64,000 bases of DNA from the NCBI GenBank assembly GCA_944989445.1, contig CALYLW010000325.1:215830-279829 (forward strand), in the 5' to 3' direction. The notes beneath the pieces were generated by a model. It was not told where the DNA came from. It worked only from the letters and a program-made list of their open reading frames with translations, and made no database searches. The position numbers and the translations under genes were made by a program. This stretch comes from Ampullaceana balthica (Eukaryota > Mollusca > Gastropoda > Lymnaeidae). This document shows, in pieces, positions 9,356 to 23,319 of this stretch. Every line of letters begins with the position of its first letter. Within the stretch, counting starts at the first letter, position 1.

Positions 9356-12300
9356 GTCAGTGTTCTTAGCTGTGATCAGTGCTGTAAACTATGGTCATTG
9401 TTTCTAGATGTGGACAGCGCTCTAAGCTATGGCCATTGTTCCTAGCTGTGGCCAGTGCTCTAAGCTATGGTCATTGTTTCTAGATGTGGCCAGCGCTCTA
9501 AGCTATGGTCATTGTTTCTAGATGTGGCCAGCGCTCTAAGCTATGGTCATTGTTTCTAGATGTGGCCAGCGCTCTAAGCTATGGTCATTGTTCCTAGCTG
9601 TGGCCAGTGCTCTTAGCTATGGTCATTGTTCCTAGCTGTGGCCAGTGCTCTAAGCTATGGCCATTGTTCCTAGCTGTGGCCAGTGCTCTTAGCTATGGCC
9701 ATTGTTCCTAGCTGTGGCCAGTGCTCTTAGCTATGGTCATTGTTCCTAGCTGTGGCCAGTGCTCTTAGCTATGGTAATTGTTCCCAGCTGTGGCCAGTGC
9801 TCTAGCTATGTATTGTTCCTAGCTGTGGCCAGTGCTCTTAGCTATGGTCATTGTTTGTAGCTGTGGTCAGTGCTCTTAGCTCTGATCAGTGTAACCATTT
9901 GTACTCGTATCGAAAGCTGTGACCAGAACTCGAATTAGGGTCAGTAATATGTCTCTATTCTACTCCCTTAGTGCAAACGTTCAGCAGCGTCAAGAAGAAG
10001 CTCCGGAACTCCAACCAGGAGTGGATGCAAGGATTTCTGGACAACGAAGGCCTGGAGCGCCTCCTGGACTGTGTGGACACGTTCGCTAGCAGGCGCGTGA
10101 CGGCGCTCTCCGACGCGTACATCCTCATCGAGTGCGTCGAGTGCATCAAAGCCGTGCTCAACTCCAAGATTGGACTCTCGCTGCTCGTGGAGAAGCCGGA
10201 GTACAGCCGCAGGCTCATCAAAGGTGAGTGGCATTGAAAGGTGCTCATAAGTGCTGACGATGAGACTTCGATGACGTGTGTGTAGTGCGAGAGGGGTAGG
10301 GGGGGGGGTGTAAGGTCGCGGGGCGTAACTTTCACTCTCAACTTTGGTGTAGAATCTTACAGTGGCGTTCGACTTTCTATCTGTCTTTCTTTCCATCATT
10401 CTTTCAGCCTTTCTTTCTTTCTGTCTTTCTTTCTGTCTGTCTTTTTTTCTTTCTGTCTTTTTTCTACATTTCTTTCTGTCTTTTTTTCTCTTTTAATTTA
10501 AAATCCAAAATTGTATGCCTCTCCCATTGCCTCTTTATTTATTGGTATCTCAAATATCATGGTCTCATTGTCCAATTCTACAAAATCTCGGCTGCCCACA
10601 TCAGCTCCTCCCCCATCTTGTTCTATCTCTACTTACAGTTTGAAAATGTCAGTCAATGATTCACGTACTTTCGGCACGTTTCCTCATTGCATGGTGTCTC
10701 TTGCAATGATAAACAACTGATCAATGTCAATAAAAAATTTAAAAAAAAACATTGCTTGTTTGAAGAAATATTTATTGTTTGGTATTTTCTGCCCAAGTAT
10801 AAAGATTTTCAACCATAACAAATGTCGCTTTAAGTCTTTTTGCTTTCTTAAGCCCGCTTTAAGTCTTTTTGCTTTCTTAAGCCCGAACGCGTTCTTCTTC
10901 TGCTACATATGGACGTTTATGATAATCTTAAGTTGCGTCGACATCATTTTCTTCTGTAGACATCAAATATTCTTAGTTACCAAAAACTTTATTGTTCCAG
11001 ATTGTTCTTCCCAAAGATACCGTAATCATTACGACGTGTTGCTAGTCTATTAACTCTAGTTGTTTGAAAAAAATTCCACGCGTTCATGCTGGCAAACGTC
11101 TGTGGAGTGCAACAATAAACGTATATTTGAGCACGTGTTGCCATTAAAAGCATCTCTGTGTGGGAGGGCCAGGTGGGTCAATGTGGGTTGATGTGGGTCG
11201 ATGTGTCGCTTGGCGTGACTCTGAACTTCTCCACCCGCTCCTCTCAGCCCAGAGATAATCAGTTATTAACATAGTTATCTAGCGCTATCTGATGCCATTA
11301 CTGAATCATTCATTAGGGGGGGGGGAGAGGGGAGGTTTTGCGCCTCATTGATATAAAACTTTGACTTTAAAGTTTCTAGATATGGAAACCTTGAATTTAA
11401 GGTTTGTAAAGATGGAAATTTGACTGTAAGGTTTCTAGATATGGAAACCTTGACTTTAAGGTTTGTAAAGATGGAAATCTTGACTTTAAGGTTTCTAAAT
11501 ATGGAAACTTTGACTTTAAGGTTTGTAAAGATGGAAACCTCGACTCCTGGAAATACATTCTTGACTCACGATCTCTACCACTCACTACAATCACTAAACA
11601 CGTTCACACACACAATCAGGAAACAAACCGACTAATAAAAACTGCAAACTTTATTCTACATTTAATACGAACAAAAACGAAACTTTTTATAAGAATATAA
11701 ATATGGAGGACGCATGACAGCCTATAATAAAACAAACACGTTTACATACTGTATACTGTATACTATGCTGTAAGGAATATAAATATGAAGGACACATGAC
11801 AGCCCATAATAAAACAAACACGTTTACATGCTGTACACTATGCAGTAAGGAATTTGACCTAAAGCTTGTGTTAATAAATTTTTTGTTTTAATTAAAATGT
11901 AGCCGAACGGGACGTCATTAGACAGTGGCAATTAATGAAAAACTTGTTGACAACCTTGTAAATTAATCCCTGATGTTTTGCGGAACCGGTTTGAAGGCGT
12001 CATCAGATGGACGTGAACTAATGATTGTAACAATAACTGGGTTGCGTTTTGAAAAAAAAGTGGGAGGGGGGCTTAAAACTGAGTTCATTGCAGAAAACAA
12101 ATATGAACATTTGGTTACGGCAACGAGTTTCAATTACAAAAATGGAATAAAATCTTTATTTTTAAAATGTGCTATCTATTTCTAAAATTAATCAACTTAT
12201 CTTTCTTCTATGTTAAAGTTTTGTTACTGTTCAAATGTTAGAAAAGCATTTTCCATTGTCTTGAATGTTACGACAGCATTGTCCTGTTACGACAGCATTC

Positions 12301-15300
12301 TCCTGAATGTTACGACAGCATCGTCCTGAATGTTACGACAGCATCGTCCTGAATGTTACGACAGCATTGCCCTGTTGCGACAGCATTCTCCTGAATGTTA
12401 CGACAGCATTGTCCTGTTACTAAAGCATTGTCCTGTAAGTTACGACATAATTTTCCTGTTACGACACCATCGTCCTGAATGTTACGACAGCATTGTCCTG
12501 AGTGTTACGACAGCATTGTCCTGAATGTTACGACAGCATTGTCCTGTTACGACAGCATTGTCCTGTTACGACAGCATTGTCCTGAATGTTACGACAGCAT
12601 TGTCCTGTTACGACAGCATTGTCCTGTAAGTTACGACATAATTTTCCTGTTACGACACCATTGTCCTGAGTGTTACGACAGCATTGTCCTGAATGTTACG
12701 ACAGCATTGTCTTGAATGTTACGACAGCATTGTTCTAAATGTTACGACAGCATTGTCCTGCTACGACAGCATTGTCCTGAATTTTACGACAGCATTGTCG
12801 CAAAAACGTATTTCAATAAACACTTTCATTCAAGTTGGATCGGCTCTTACCCCTTACGCCCCGCCTCCGCGCACGCTCTCACACTTGTCCCTTATCTTTT
12901 TCACGCTATCCAATACATGGAGGTGTGGCAGCTAATTCATTCCAGACCAAAGGATTTCAGGAAGGTTGCATTTTGAAGCCAATACATGTATTTGGTTGTA
13001 TCTCTGAACCTCGGCGACGAGCCCTCGACGATCCGTCTCGTATCAAGACTAAAAAATTACTGTGGCGAATCTCATAGTGCTGAATAGAATATTCTATAAA
13101 TAAAATGCCACATTACTTTGGCTACAGCATGTCGACATTGACATTTGACATCAACGGGTTGCGAATGTCGCTTCACAACAGCCAGGGATGTATACAACGT
13201 GTGGTTCTTGTCACAGCTCGGGGTACTGATGCGAGGTTTACGGACAACACCAACATATTTATTTTGTAAACAAGCGTAAAGAAAATTATAGAATAAAATT
13301 GGAACCATCATAGTTGAGATTTTTTTTTAGCGGAGAATTCAATTAGTTGAAAACAATTCGAACTAGGGTTGTACAGGATTTCGGCTCCGGCAAATCCGGA
13401 ATCCGGCTATTTTAAAAAATCCTGCTTTGGCTCCGCCGGATTTTACTTACTAATTCCGACCAAATCCGGCTCCGGACGGATTAAAAAAAATATTGAATCC
13501 GGTACAGCCCTAATTCGAACACAGGTCAATTTCAAAAATTATCTCAGAAAGATCATTCAAAAGATAACACAACAAATCGATATAAAATGTACAAATATTT
13601 TCACTTAAGCAAAACGTGTTGCGGATATCTGCTCTTCAGTATGACAATATTATTTATATATCTGCTTCTCACTTCACTGTTGGAAGGGAACACATAATGA
13701 CATGCGGTCACAGGAACAGGTTTACACGGGATCAGGTATACATGGGATCAGGTACACATGGGATCAGGTACACATGGTATCAGGTGTACACGGGATCAGG
13801 TATACATGAGATCAGGCATACAAGGGATCAGGTACACATGGGATCAGGTACACATGGTATCAGGTGTACACGGGATCAGGTATACATGAGATCAGGTGTA
13901 CACGGGATCAGGTATACATGGGATCAGTAACACATAGGATCAGGTATACACGGGGTCAGGTATACACGGGATCAGGCATACAAGGGATCAGGTATACATG
14001 GGATCAGGTGTACACGGGATCAGGTATACATGGGATCAGGTATACACGGGATCAGGTACACATGGGATCAGTAACACATAGGATCAGGTACACACGGGGT
14101 CAGGTACACACGGGATCAGGTACACAAGGGATCAGTTATACACGGGGTCAGTTATACAAGGGATCAGTTATACACGGGATCAGTTATACAAGGGATCAGT
14201 TATACAAGGGATCAGTTATACACGGGATCAGTTATACACGGGATCAGTTATACACGGGATCAAGTACACATTGGATCAGGTATACATGGGATCAGGTATA
14301 CACGGGATCAGGTATACATGGGATCAGGTATACACGGGATCAGGTACACATGGGATCAGGTACACACGGGATCAGGTACACACGGGATCAGGTACACATT
14401 GGATCAGGTATACACAGGATTCGGGATCAGGTACACACGGGATCAGGTACACACGGGATCAGGTACACACGGGATCAGGTATACACGGGATCAGGTATAC
14501 AAGGGATCAGCTACACATGGGATCAGGTATACATGGGATCAGGTATACAAGGGATCAGGTACACATGGGATCGGGTATACAAGGGATCACATATACACGG
14601 GATCAGGTATACAAGGGATCAGCTACACATGGGATCAGGTATACATGGGATCAGGTATACAAGGGATCAGCTACACACGGGATCAGGTACACACGGGATC
14701 ATGTATACAAAGGATCATGCATACAAGGGATCAGGTATACAAGGGATCAGGTATACATGGGATCAGGTATACATCGGATGAGGTATACACGGGATGAGGT
14801 TTACAAGGGATCAGGTATACACGGGATGAGGTTTACAAGGGATCAGGTATACACGGGATGAGGTTTACAAGGGATCAGGTATACACGGGATGAGGTTTAC
14901 AAGGGATCAGGTATACACGGGATGAGGTTTACAAGGGATCAGGTATACACGGGATTAGGTTTACAAGGGATCAGGTATACAAGGGATCAGGTATACAAGG
15001 GATCAGGTATACACGGGATGAGGTTTACAAGGGATCAGGTATACACGGGATGAGGTTTACAAGGGATCAGGTATACAAGGGATCAGGTATACAAGGGATC
15101 GGGTATACAAGGGATCGGGTATAGATAATTACGTCTATTCCAACTGAAACAAATAGAAATCCAGATGAAGCAACGTCCCCAAGTTTTGTTCCACACTCTA
15201 CCAGTGGTCACTTACGGGTCAAGCTCCAGTAGTTCCCTCGATGTCAGGCAGTGGTCGCTTAGAGTCAGTCAGACGTTCAGTGGTTCCCTCGGGGTCATGC

Positions 15301-18300
15301 AGGGGTTATTAAATTCAGACATCCAGTGGTTCCTTGTTTTCAGGTGAACTGGTACCGTTCACCTCAAGTCCTCGCATTAGTGACGTCATCGGTCTAAACA
15401 AAAATGAAATAAAACAATAAATTCAAAATAGCGCTAAACTGGATGCTGACCAACCAGAGGTCCTGCGAAACCATTTGTTACCTTCCACCCCCTACCCCCG
15501 TGGACAGTATGAAAACATAACTAGTGTTGCGCTTTTGAGCTGAGTCAAGGCTCGTGGAATGTTGAATAATTTTAATGACACCACCTGAGTCAATGATGCC
15601 TCGTTTTAACAGCCGTACCTTTCAATAGATGACATAGCGGAGCTATCTCAGTGGTAGTTGCTTGTAAAGATGCTCCGCTTCCGCTCCCAGTTTGTACTTT
15701 GAACGGAGTTCATTAGCATCTCCTCTCACGTACACGAATAATACACCAGTCGGATGTATGGTAATCTTGTCTAATTATCTCTCTCGTCTCATCACAATAA
15801 GCAATAAAGTTACAGGCGGAATTACGCAGTTCAACGGTCACATTTACGGTCACACGTACAGTCCCATGTACGGTCTTATATTTCATCATTTGTTCTCTCC
15901 TCCTATACGATACTAATATTTGGTCCTATATTTGGTCCTATATTTGTTCCTATATTTGGTCATATTTATGGTCTTATGTTCGGTCCGCCAGGGTTCCGTT
16001 ACCCCCTTAAAGTACACGGTCAACATGTAGACCGCTAAACTGTACACATTCACTTGTACACAACTGTTATATTTTATTTCAATACACATAAAAAAAATAA
16101 TTTGTGTTTGTTTTCGTTTGGAAAGTGCTGTTAGTGGAGTCACGGTTAATGAAGAGAAAAGCAAGAAGAAAAAAAAAGAAAAAATTTACTAGTTTAAAAA
16201 AAAATTAATTAAATTACTTTATATTTTTTTCATATTATTTTTAAGAGCAGCATTGTGAACATCTTTAAACATGGAACTCAAAAGATGACAATGAACTGAT
16301 TCTTTCTTGAACACTCGCAACTTGTTAATCTATCTACAAGACTCTATTGTCTTTAAACTCCGAAACAGCTAGAAGATCAAAGCTTGTCAGCCCTTGTCTG
16401 AGTTCTCGTCTGCTGTGTTATTTTGTAACCGGATGTGCATTTCAGCTTTATAACATCATCAATATCTAAAGTCTTTTTTCATTGTTAGAATTGAGTTCCT
16501 GCTCACAATATCAAGGATCGATTGTTTAATTACAGTTTGCGGCTTGAAGGGAAAATTATATATTTTCTTTTGTTAAAAAATGCAAGGGGGGGCATTTAAG
16601 TGCTTTTCTACCTGTGCGGAGGAAAATGATAAGTGGACATACAGCCCTAACAAACTCAACGCATAGATCCGAGGCTGGCATGACATGGTTCACCCTCTAT
16701 CATTCTTCGGCACCGATCGTCCATTTTTAAAAACTTTTCCCAGTCAAAGAATGACATGTTTTATTCTTGAAATGCATTAAAATTGCTGGTCCCGAACTTG
16801 ATAAGTTATCCTAAATGTATCCGCCTGAACATGCGTGAATTTTGGATTTACTTCTCTCCCCCCCCCTACCCAGTATTATGTATGTGTTAGGGACAACTAA
16901 TCACTCGAGCTATGTATGTGTTAGGGACAACTAATCACGAGCTATGTATGTGTTAGGGACAACTAACCTCGAGCTATGTATGTGTTAGGGACAACTAACC
17001 TCGAGCTATGTATGTGTTAGGGACAACTAATCTCGAGCTATGTATGTGTTAGGGACAACTAACCTCGAGCTATGTATGTGTTAGGGACAACTAATCACGA
17101 GCTATGTATGTGTTAGGGACAACTAACCTCGAGCTATGTATGTGTTAGGGACAACTAACCTCGAGCTATGTATGTGTTAGGGACAACTAATCACGAGCTA
17201 TGTATGTGTTAGGGACAACTATTCACGAGCTATGTATGTGTTAGGGACAACTAATCACGAGCTATGTATGTGTTAGGGACAACTATTCACGAGCTATGTA
17301 TGTGTTAGGGACAACTATTCACGAGCTATGTATGTGTTAGGGACAACTAATCACGAGCTATGTATGTGTTAGGGACAACTAATCACGAGCTATGTATGTG
17401 TTAGGGACAACTAATCACGAGCTATGTATGTGTTAGGGACAACTATTCACGAGTTATGTATGTGTTAGGGACAACTAATCACGAGCTATGTATGTGTTAG
17501 GGACAACTATTCACGAGCTATGTATGTGTTAGGGACAACTATTCACGAGCTATGTATGTGTTAGGGACAACTAATCACGAGCTATGTATGTGTTAGGGAC
17601 AACTAATCACGAGCTATGTATGTGTTAGGGACAACTAATCACGAGCTATGTATGTGTTAGGGACAACTAATCACGAGCTATGTATGTGTTAGGGACAACT
17701 AATCACGAGCTATGTATGTGTTAGGGACAACTATTCACGAGCTATGTATGTTTAGAGATTAAGAGTCTTTCAAATTCTCTTTTTTTAAAGAAAATTTAGG
17801 TTTTGGAAAATATATGTGTTATACAACTGCAGGGACCAAACATACATACATCCATGGTACAGACACATACAAACATACAGTCATGGTACAGATACATACA
17901 AACATACAGTCATGGTACAGATACATACAAACATACAGTCATGGTACAGATACATACAAACATACATCATGGTACAGATACATACAAACATACAGTCATG
18001 GTACAGATACATACAAACATACATCCATGGTACAGATACATACAAACATACATCATGGTACAGATACATACAAACATACAGTCATGGTACAGATACATAC
18101 AAACATACAGTCATGGTACAGATACATACAAACATACAGTCATGGTACAGATACATACAAACATACACTCATGGTACAGATACATACAAACATACAGTCA
18201 TGGTACAGATACATACAAACATACAGTCATGGTACAGATACATACAAACATACAGCCATGGTACAGATACATACAAACATACAGTCATGGTACAACTACA

Positions 18301-21300
18301 CACCATCTAACACACGTCAATTGTACAGATACAGACACGTACATTCGTTGTACAAGTACAGATTAGCAAACATATTTTATTACAGTGATTAACTCAAAAA
18401 GAACCCACACAGATTAATATTAATTGCTCTACTTAAGGTAGCAAAACTTCGTTGATTAAACGGAGAAAGTGTTTAACTTCGGTCCCACAGCCACCCTCAG
18501 CCCAACACACATTCATGCACAATAATTGTCATAGATGGCCGAATACCAACCCACGGACCTTGGTGTGCCCATCCCTGGGCTAAAGCAAGTAGCTTATTAT
18601 GAGAGCCGGTCTGTTGACAATATTCGTGTGTCAACGCAGTGTGCGTGCTGTTGTTACGTGGACCCGGCGCGAGCTGCGGGCTGATAGAAACACTTGCGGA
18701 TTATGCGTACGAAGAAAAGTGTTTCCGTGTTTTTAAAATAATAGATCTTTCAGGGTGTCGTGGAAGGGAAAAGATTTGGGGGAAAGGGGCGGGGTGGGAA
18801 TATAGGTTTTTCTGACACATACCCGCAAAGCACGGGTCTGAAAATTTAACTCCGTCCAAGGGAAAAAACTGAGTTATTCCTTTGTTTCTATGAATTTAAC
18901 GTCTTCATACGAATATACTCCCTTTGGTGTCGTTAAATAAAATATAGACATAAGACATTTTATTACTCAAAGAAAGAAGAAAAACCCACGGATAAGAAAT
19001 CGTAATTTCACATTATTTATTTAGTATGGCGATAGAATATCAAGCTGCTTAGTGCACAAGTTAAAGACATATTTTTCTTGTTTGGTTGGTTTCGTCTTGT
19101 TCACGTCCATATTTTTATGGTACAAGTAAGCCGCGCTGTCAAACTGCGGCTGAGCATCACACGGATCCTGTCTCGTCCGATTGATTTATGAGACAGCATC
19201 AGAAATAAACCACCTTACAGGCTGTTGGTAATTAATTGCCATGGACGTAATGAAATGAGGGACTGTCATTTAAAGAGCAGGAACTTAACACAAGACAGAA
19301 GAGTATTTAAAACAACAACAAACAAAAACCCACAAATCCCCTCTTTTCATCGTTTGTAACGTTAAATAACATTTACATTGGCAACGCACCCCTAATATAA
19401 GATAATAAAATAATATAAGATAATATTTACATGGACCACACACACGTTATATAAGATAATATTTACATGGACCACACACACGTTATATAAGATAATATTT
19501 ACATGGACCACACACACGTTATATAAGATAATATTTACATGGACCACACACACGTTATATAAGATAATATTTACATGGACCACACACACGTTATATAAGA
19601 TAATATTTACATGGACCACACACACGTTATATAAGATAATATTTACATGGACCACACACACGTTATATAAGATAATATTTACATGGACCACACACACGTT
19701 ATATAAGATAATATTTACATGGACCACACACACGTTATATAAGATAATATTTACATGGACCACACACACGTTATATAAGATAATATTTACATGGACCACA
19801 CACACGTTATATAAGATCATATTTACATGGACCACACACACGTTATATAAGATCATATTTACATCTGGCAAAAAACATAAAATAAGATAGTGTTTTAAGC
19901 ACATTTACTTGAAAAAGGGAGCAAAGTATTAAGAAAAATACAATGCGAAAAAAAAGAAGAAATGTATAGCAAGGGAAAACATTAACTATGTTTTGAGGAA
20001 AACAATTCCAGCCATTTAGTGTGTTGATTGTTGCAATATGACCCCCCTTCTCCCCCCCTCCCTGGACCCCCGTGCCCTACCCATAATCACACAAATTATC
20101 GCATGTTTATATTTAATCGTCCTGCTTACTAACATTTGAGACTATCGATGCTGGAACCTTACTATTACATCGGAGTTGGTCGGCGGGTTTGGTAGAACCC
20201 ATGTTCGGGGAATCGTTTGGAAAATCTATAGAGGAAAGCAAACACTCTGTAGATATTCTCAGACTTTCGTGATGGGGAAGAGCGCCCTTGTTTACAGTGG
20301 ACCCATGACTGAGGTGGGTGGGGTTTAAAATAAGGGGGGGGGGTCGTCTGGCAGATGGGGTTACATCACTCGGACCGCCCGACCCTCCTAGCGGGGTCAA
20401 CTCGGTGATCGATTTGTCCGCCAGCAGGAACCTGGCTGCACTTTCTCTTTCCTCAACTTTCCCATAAATTGTTTCGTGTTTTTTGTCGAGTCCCCAGAAA
20501 GAAAAAAAAACAACAACCAAGATCAGCTCTGTTTATATGTGTTCTATTTGTCAAACGTAGTCTACAGACAATATTTAGATTTTCTCAGCCCACTAGGTCT
20601 GTACAAAATGTAATAGCGACCAGATGAGAGTTTTGAAAAGCACATGTAGTTTGATTTTGGTGGTAGTCACAGGGTTCTGTGCCAGAAAGAGGTAGAGGCT
20701 CTCTCGGGATTTGTATACGAGCGTGCAGACGACATGTTTCCATTCCGTGCGGAAACTGCTACAATTGAATAGAGTGGGAAGCTAGAAACATCGTGTGTTC
20801 ATCCCTGGTTGATGTAGACATCTGACATCACGTAGGGGCGCGGTGGCCGAGCGGCTGGCGTACCGAGAGTCGCGGGTTCGAATCTCTGTGAAGAAGGCAG
20901 GGGCCTGTTCCCGTGTCCCTCAGTCCACGCAGCTCTGATGGGCATACCTCACATTAGTTGGCGTAAAGCTAAGGCCGCTGGGAATTGTGCTAGCCACACA
21001 ATCGCCTCGTATGGTGTGGCTCTAGAAACTTGTGAAAAACCCCTTCACTAACCACATACACCTGCATGGTCTGAAAAGAGAACTTTACTTTTTTTTACTT
21101 CTGACATCACGGTCAAATAAACATGAGAGACTTTCTGTATCTGATGTCAGGCAGAAACTACAAGATGTACCTCATGTAAAGTGACGGGCATGCAGACGAC
21201 AAGTTTGAACCTTTAGCTGCATGTGTCCTTCTTTGGTGGTCCCAGGTAAAGATGACGTTGGTTGCAGTATGTCATGTGTCCATGACAGGTCAAGTTGGCA

Positions 21301-23288
21301 TAGTTACGACATGAAGTTACATCTGAATTGATGTGCTGCTCTCAATATTAGTTTTCCAACAACTTCTCGTGCAGAAATAATTTAATCACTCGCAAACACG
21401 CAATTGATATTTTACAATGATGGGGGGAAAAAATTGATGGCAGAAAAGGGGAGACAATCAGTGCGTGCACGAAAATCGGGTTCTAGCTCGTCCCACGCAC
21501 AAGGGAGACAAAGAAGGAGAATCTCCACACTTTGTAACATCGGTGATTGCGGCTGCAGTTATATAGTGTCCGCCACTGGTATGCTGTTATTTGATGTGGT
21601 GGTGTGTTGTGGCCGCTTGTTGTTCCACGATGGTGTGTTTGCTTCCTATATCACAGACTTCTGAGAGGCAATAATGTTTGAACTTAACGACTTCGCGTTT
21701 TTTTTTAAAAAAAACGTATGTGATAATTTTATTAGGATTTCTAATAAATATAAAAATGACGATAAAGTGTATTTGCCAGAAAAGTTGTTACGTTCTTCTA
21801 CGAATGTTAATGTTTTAATTAATTTTGTTACCTTCAGCTTGCCGTTTTGTTACCACGTTTTTATTAACTCGATTTCGTTCCTGTTTGTTGGTTTGTCCAA
21901 GATTTTTTCAAATCTTCCAACGTAAAATTGAACCACTTCTGATGGTCCTAGAGATCTGAAAATTTTACCACAGATAGATCGTGGATGACAATGCATTGTG
22001 TCAAAATTTCAGATCGATCGAATGTACCGTTATTAAATTATTGAACTTTTTAGTTTATTTATAGTCTATATATAAGCATCTGTACCGTCTGCTTTTGTTG
22101 ACATCCGTGAGTTCACCCCGTGACCACATCACAATGTTTTTAAAACGTTGGGCGGGCGCTTGTGAGGTGTTTGGTAAAATAAATAGAGGTAAAAAAAGAT
22201 TTTTAAAAACCAGGTTGTTATAAGTGGACTAATAAAACAAACCCGTAAAAACAAAGTTTTTGACTATAAATCCCTTATATATGAGACATAACTAACAGTA
22301 TTGATTATTTTCAAACATTTACAGACTGAATCTGTCTTAACTCAACTTTGCATCATAACCCTAGTGGGGGGGGGAGGGGTGGGTGGGGGGAGGGGGGAGA
22401 GGGGAAAAGTCTGGTCACCGATTCGCTTGACCGAGCTCAGAGTGACACGTAAAATGTAAACAAAAGCGCCCGTCGCTTCGTTGGGTCGCCTCAATGCGTC
22501 AGCTCAAAATTTCACGTGGCAAAAAAACAATAACAAATCGTGAATTTAAATTACATACCTCATATAAGGATAAACTAAAAATGCATTAATTTAATTACGG
22601 TACGTTCGATCGATCTGAAATTTTGATACGATGCATTGTTAGGTTAGACGGGTCCGTGTGCCAAATTTCAGTTCGATCGGATCATGGGAAGTGGGTCATT
22701 TTTGACTTCTGTTTTTCCGCCCGCCCGCCGAGCCCAAGACAGAGAGACAGAGAGAGACGGCCGCGAAGTTAATATAAGGGATTTAATAAAACAAACCCGT
22801 AAAAACAAAGTTTTTGACTTTAAATCCCTTATATATGAGACATAACTAACAGTATTGATTATTTTCAAACATTTACAGACTGAATCTGTCTTAACTCAAC
22901 TTTGCATCATAACCCTAGTGTGGGGGGGGGAGGGGTGGGTGGGGGGGAGAGGGGAAAAGTCTGGTCACCGATTCGCTTGACCGAGCTCAGAGTGACACGT
23001 AAAATGTAAACAAAAGCGCCCGTCGCTTCGTTGGGTCGCCTCAATGCGTAAGCTCAAAATTTCACGTGGCAAAAAAACAATAACAAACCGTGAATTTAAA
23101 ATTACATACCTCATATAAGGATAAACTAAAAATGCATTAATTTAATTACGGTACGTTCGATCGATCTGAAATTTTGATACGATGCATTGTTAGGTCAGAC
23201 GGGTCCGTGTGCCAAATTTCAGTTCGATCGGATCATGGGAAGTGGGTCATTTTTGACTTCTGTTTTTCCTCCCAGCCCGCCGAGCCCA

Positions 23289-23319
<31 letters not shown>

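Noticed and set aside
13616..14861. Overlapping frames of up to 305 codons in all three plus frames
   Set aside because: Artefacts of a 16-base tandem repeat.
15631..15710. tRNA-like sequence with TATCTCAGTGGTAG
   Set aside because: No B box or cloverleaf can be formed; at most a decayed SINE head.
16880..17752. TTAGGG hexamers suggesting telomeric sequence
   Set aside because: One hexamer per 32-base unit; not a contiguous telomeric repeat.
17803..18392. Three overlapping plus frames with [18 protein letters not shown] repeats
   Set aside because: Artefacts of a 29-base tandem repeat.
19392..19904. Minus frame with hydrophobic [12 protein letters not shown] repeats, resembling membrane segments
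   Set aside because: Twelve copies of a 36-base repeat; no gene context.
20113..20520. Minus-strand 135-codon frame with balanced composition
   Set aside because: No domain recognised, interrupted by a long G run, no splice or start support; kept only as an unexplained frame in a spacer entry.
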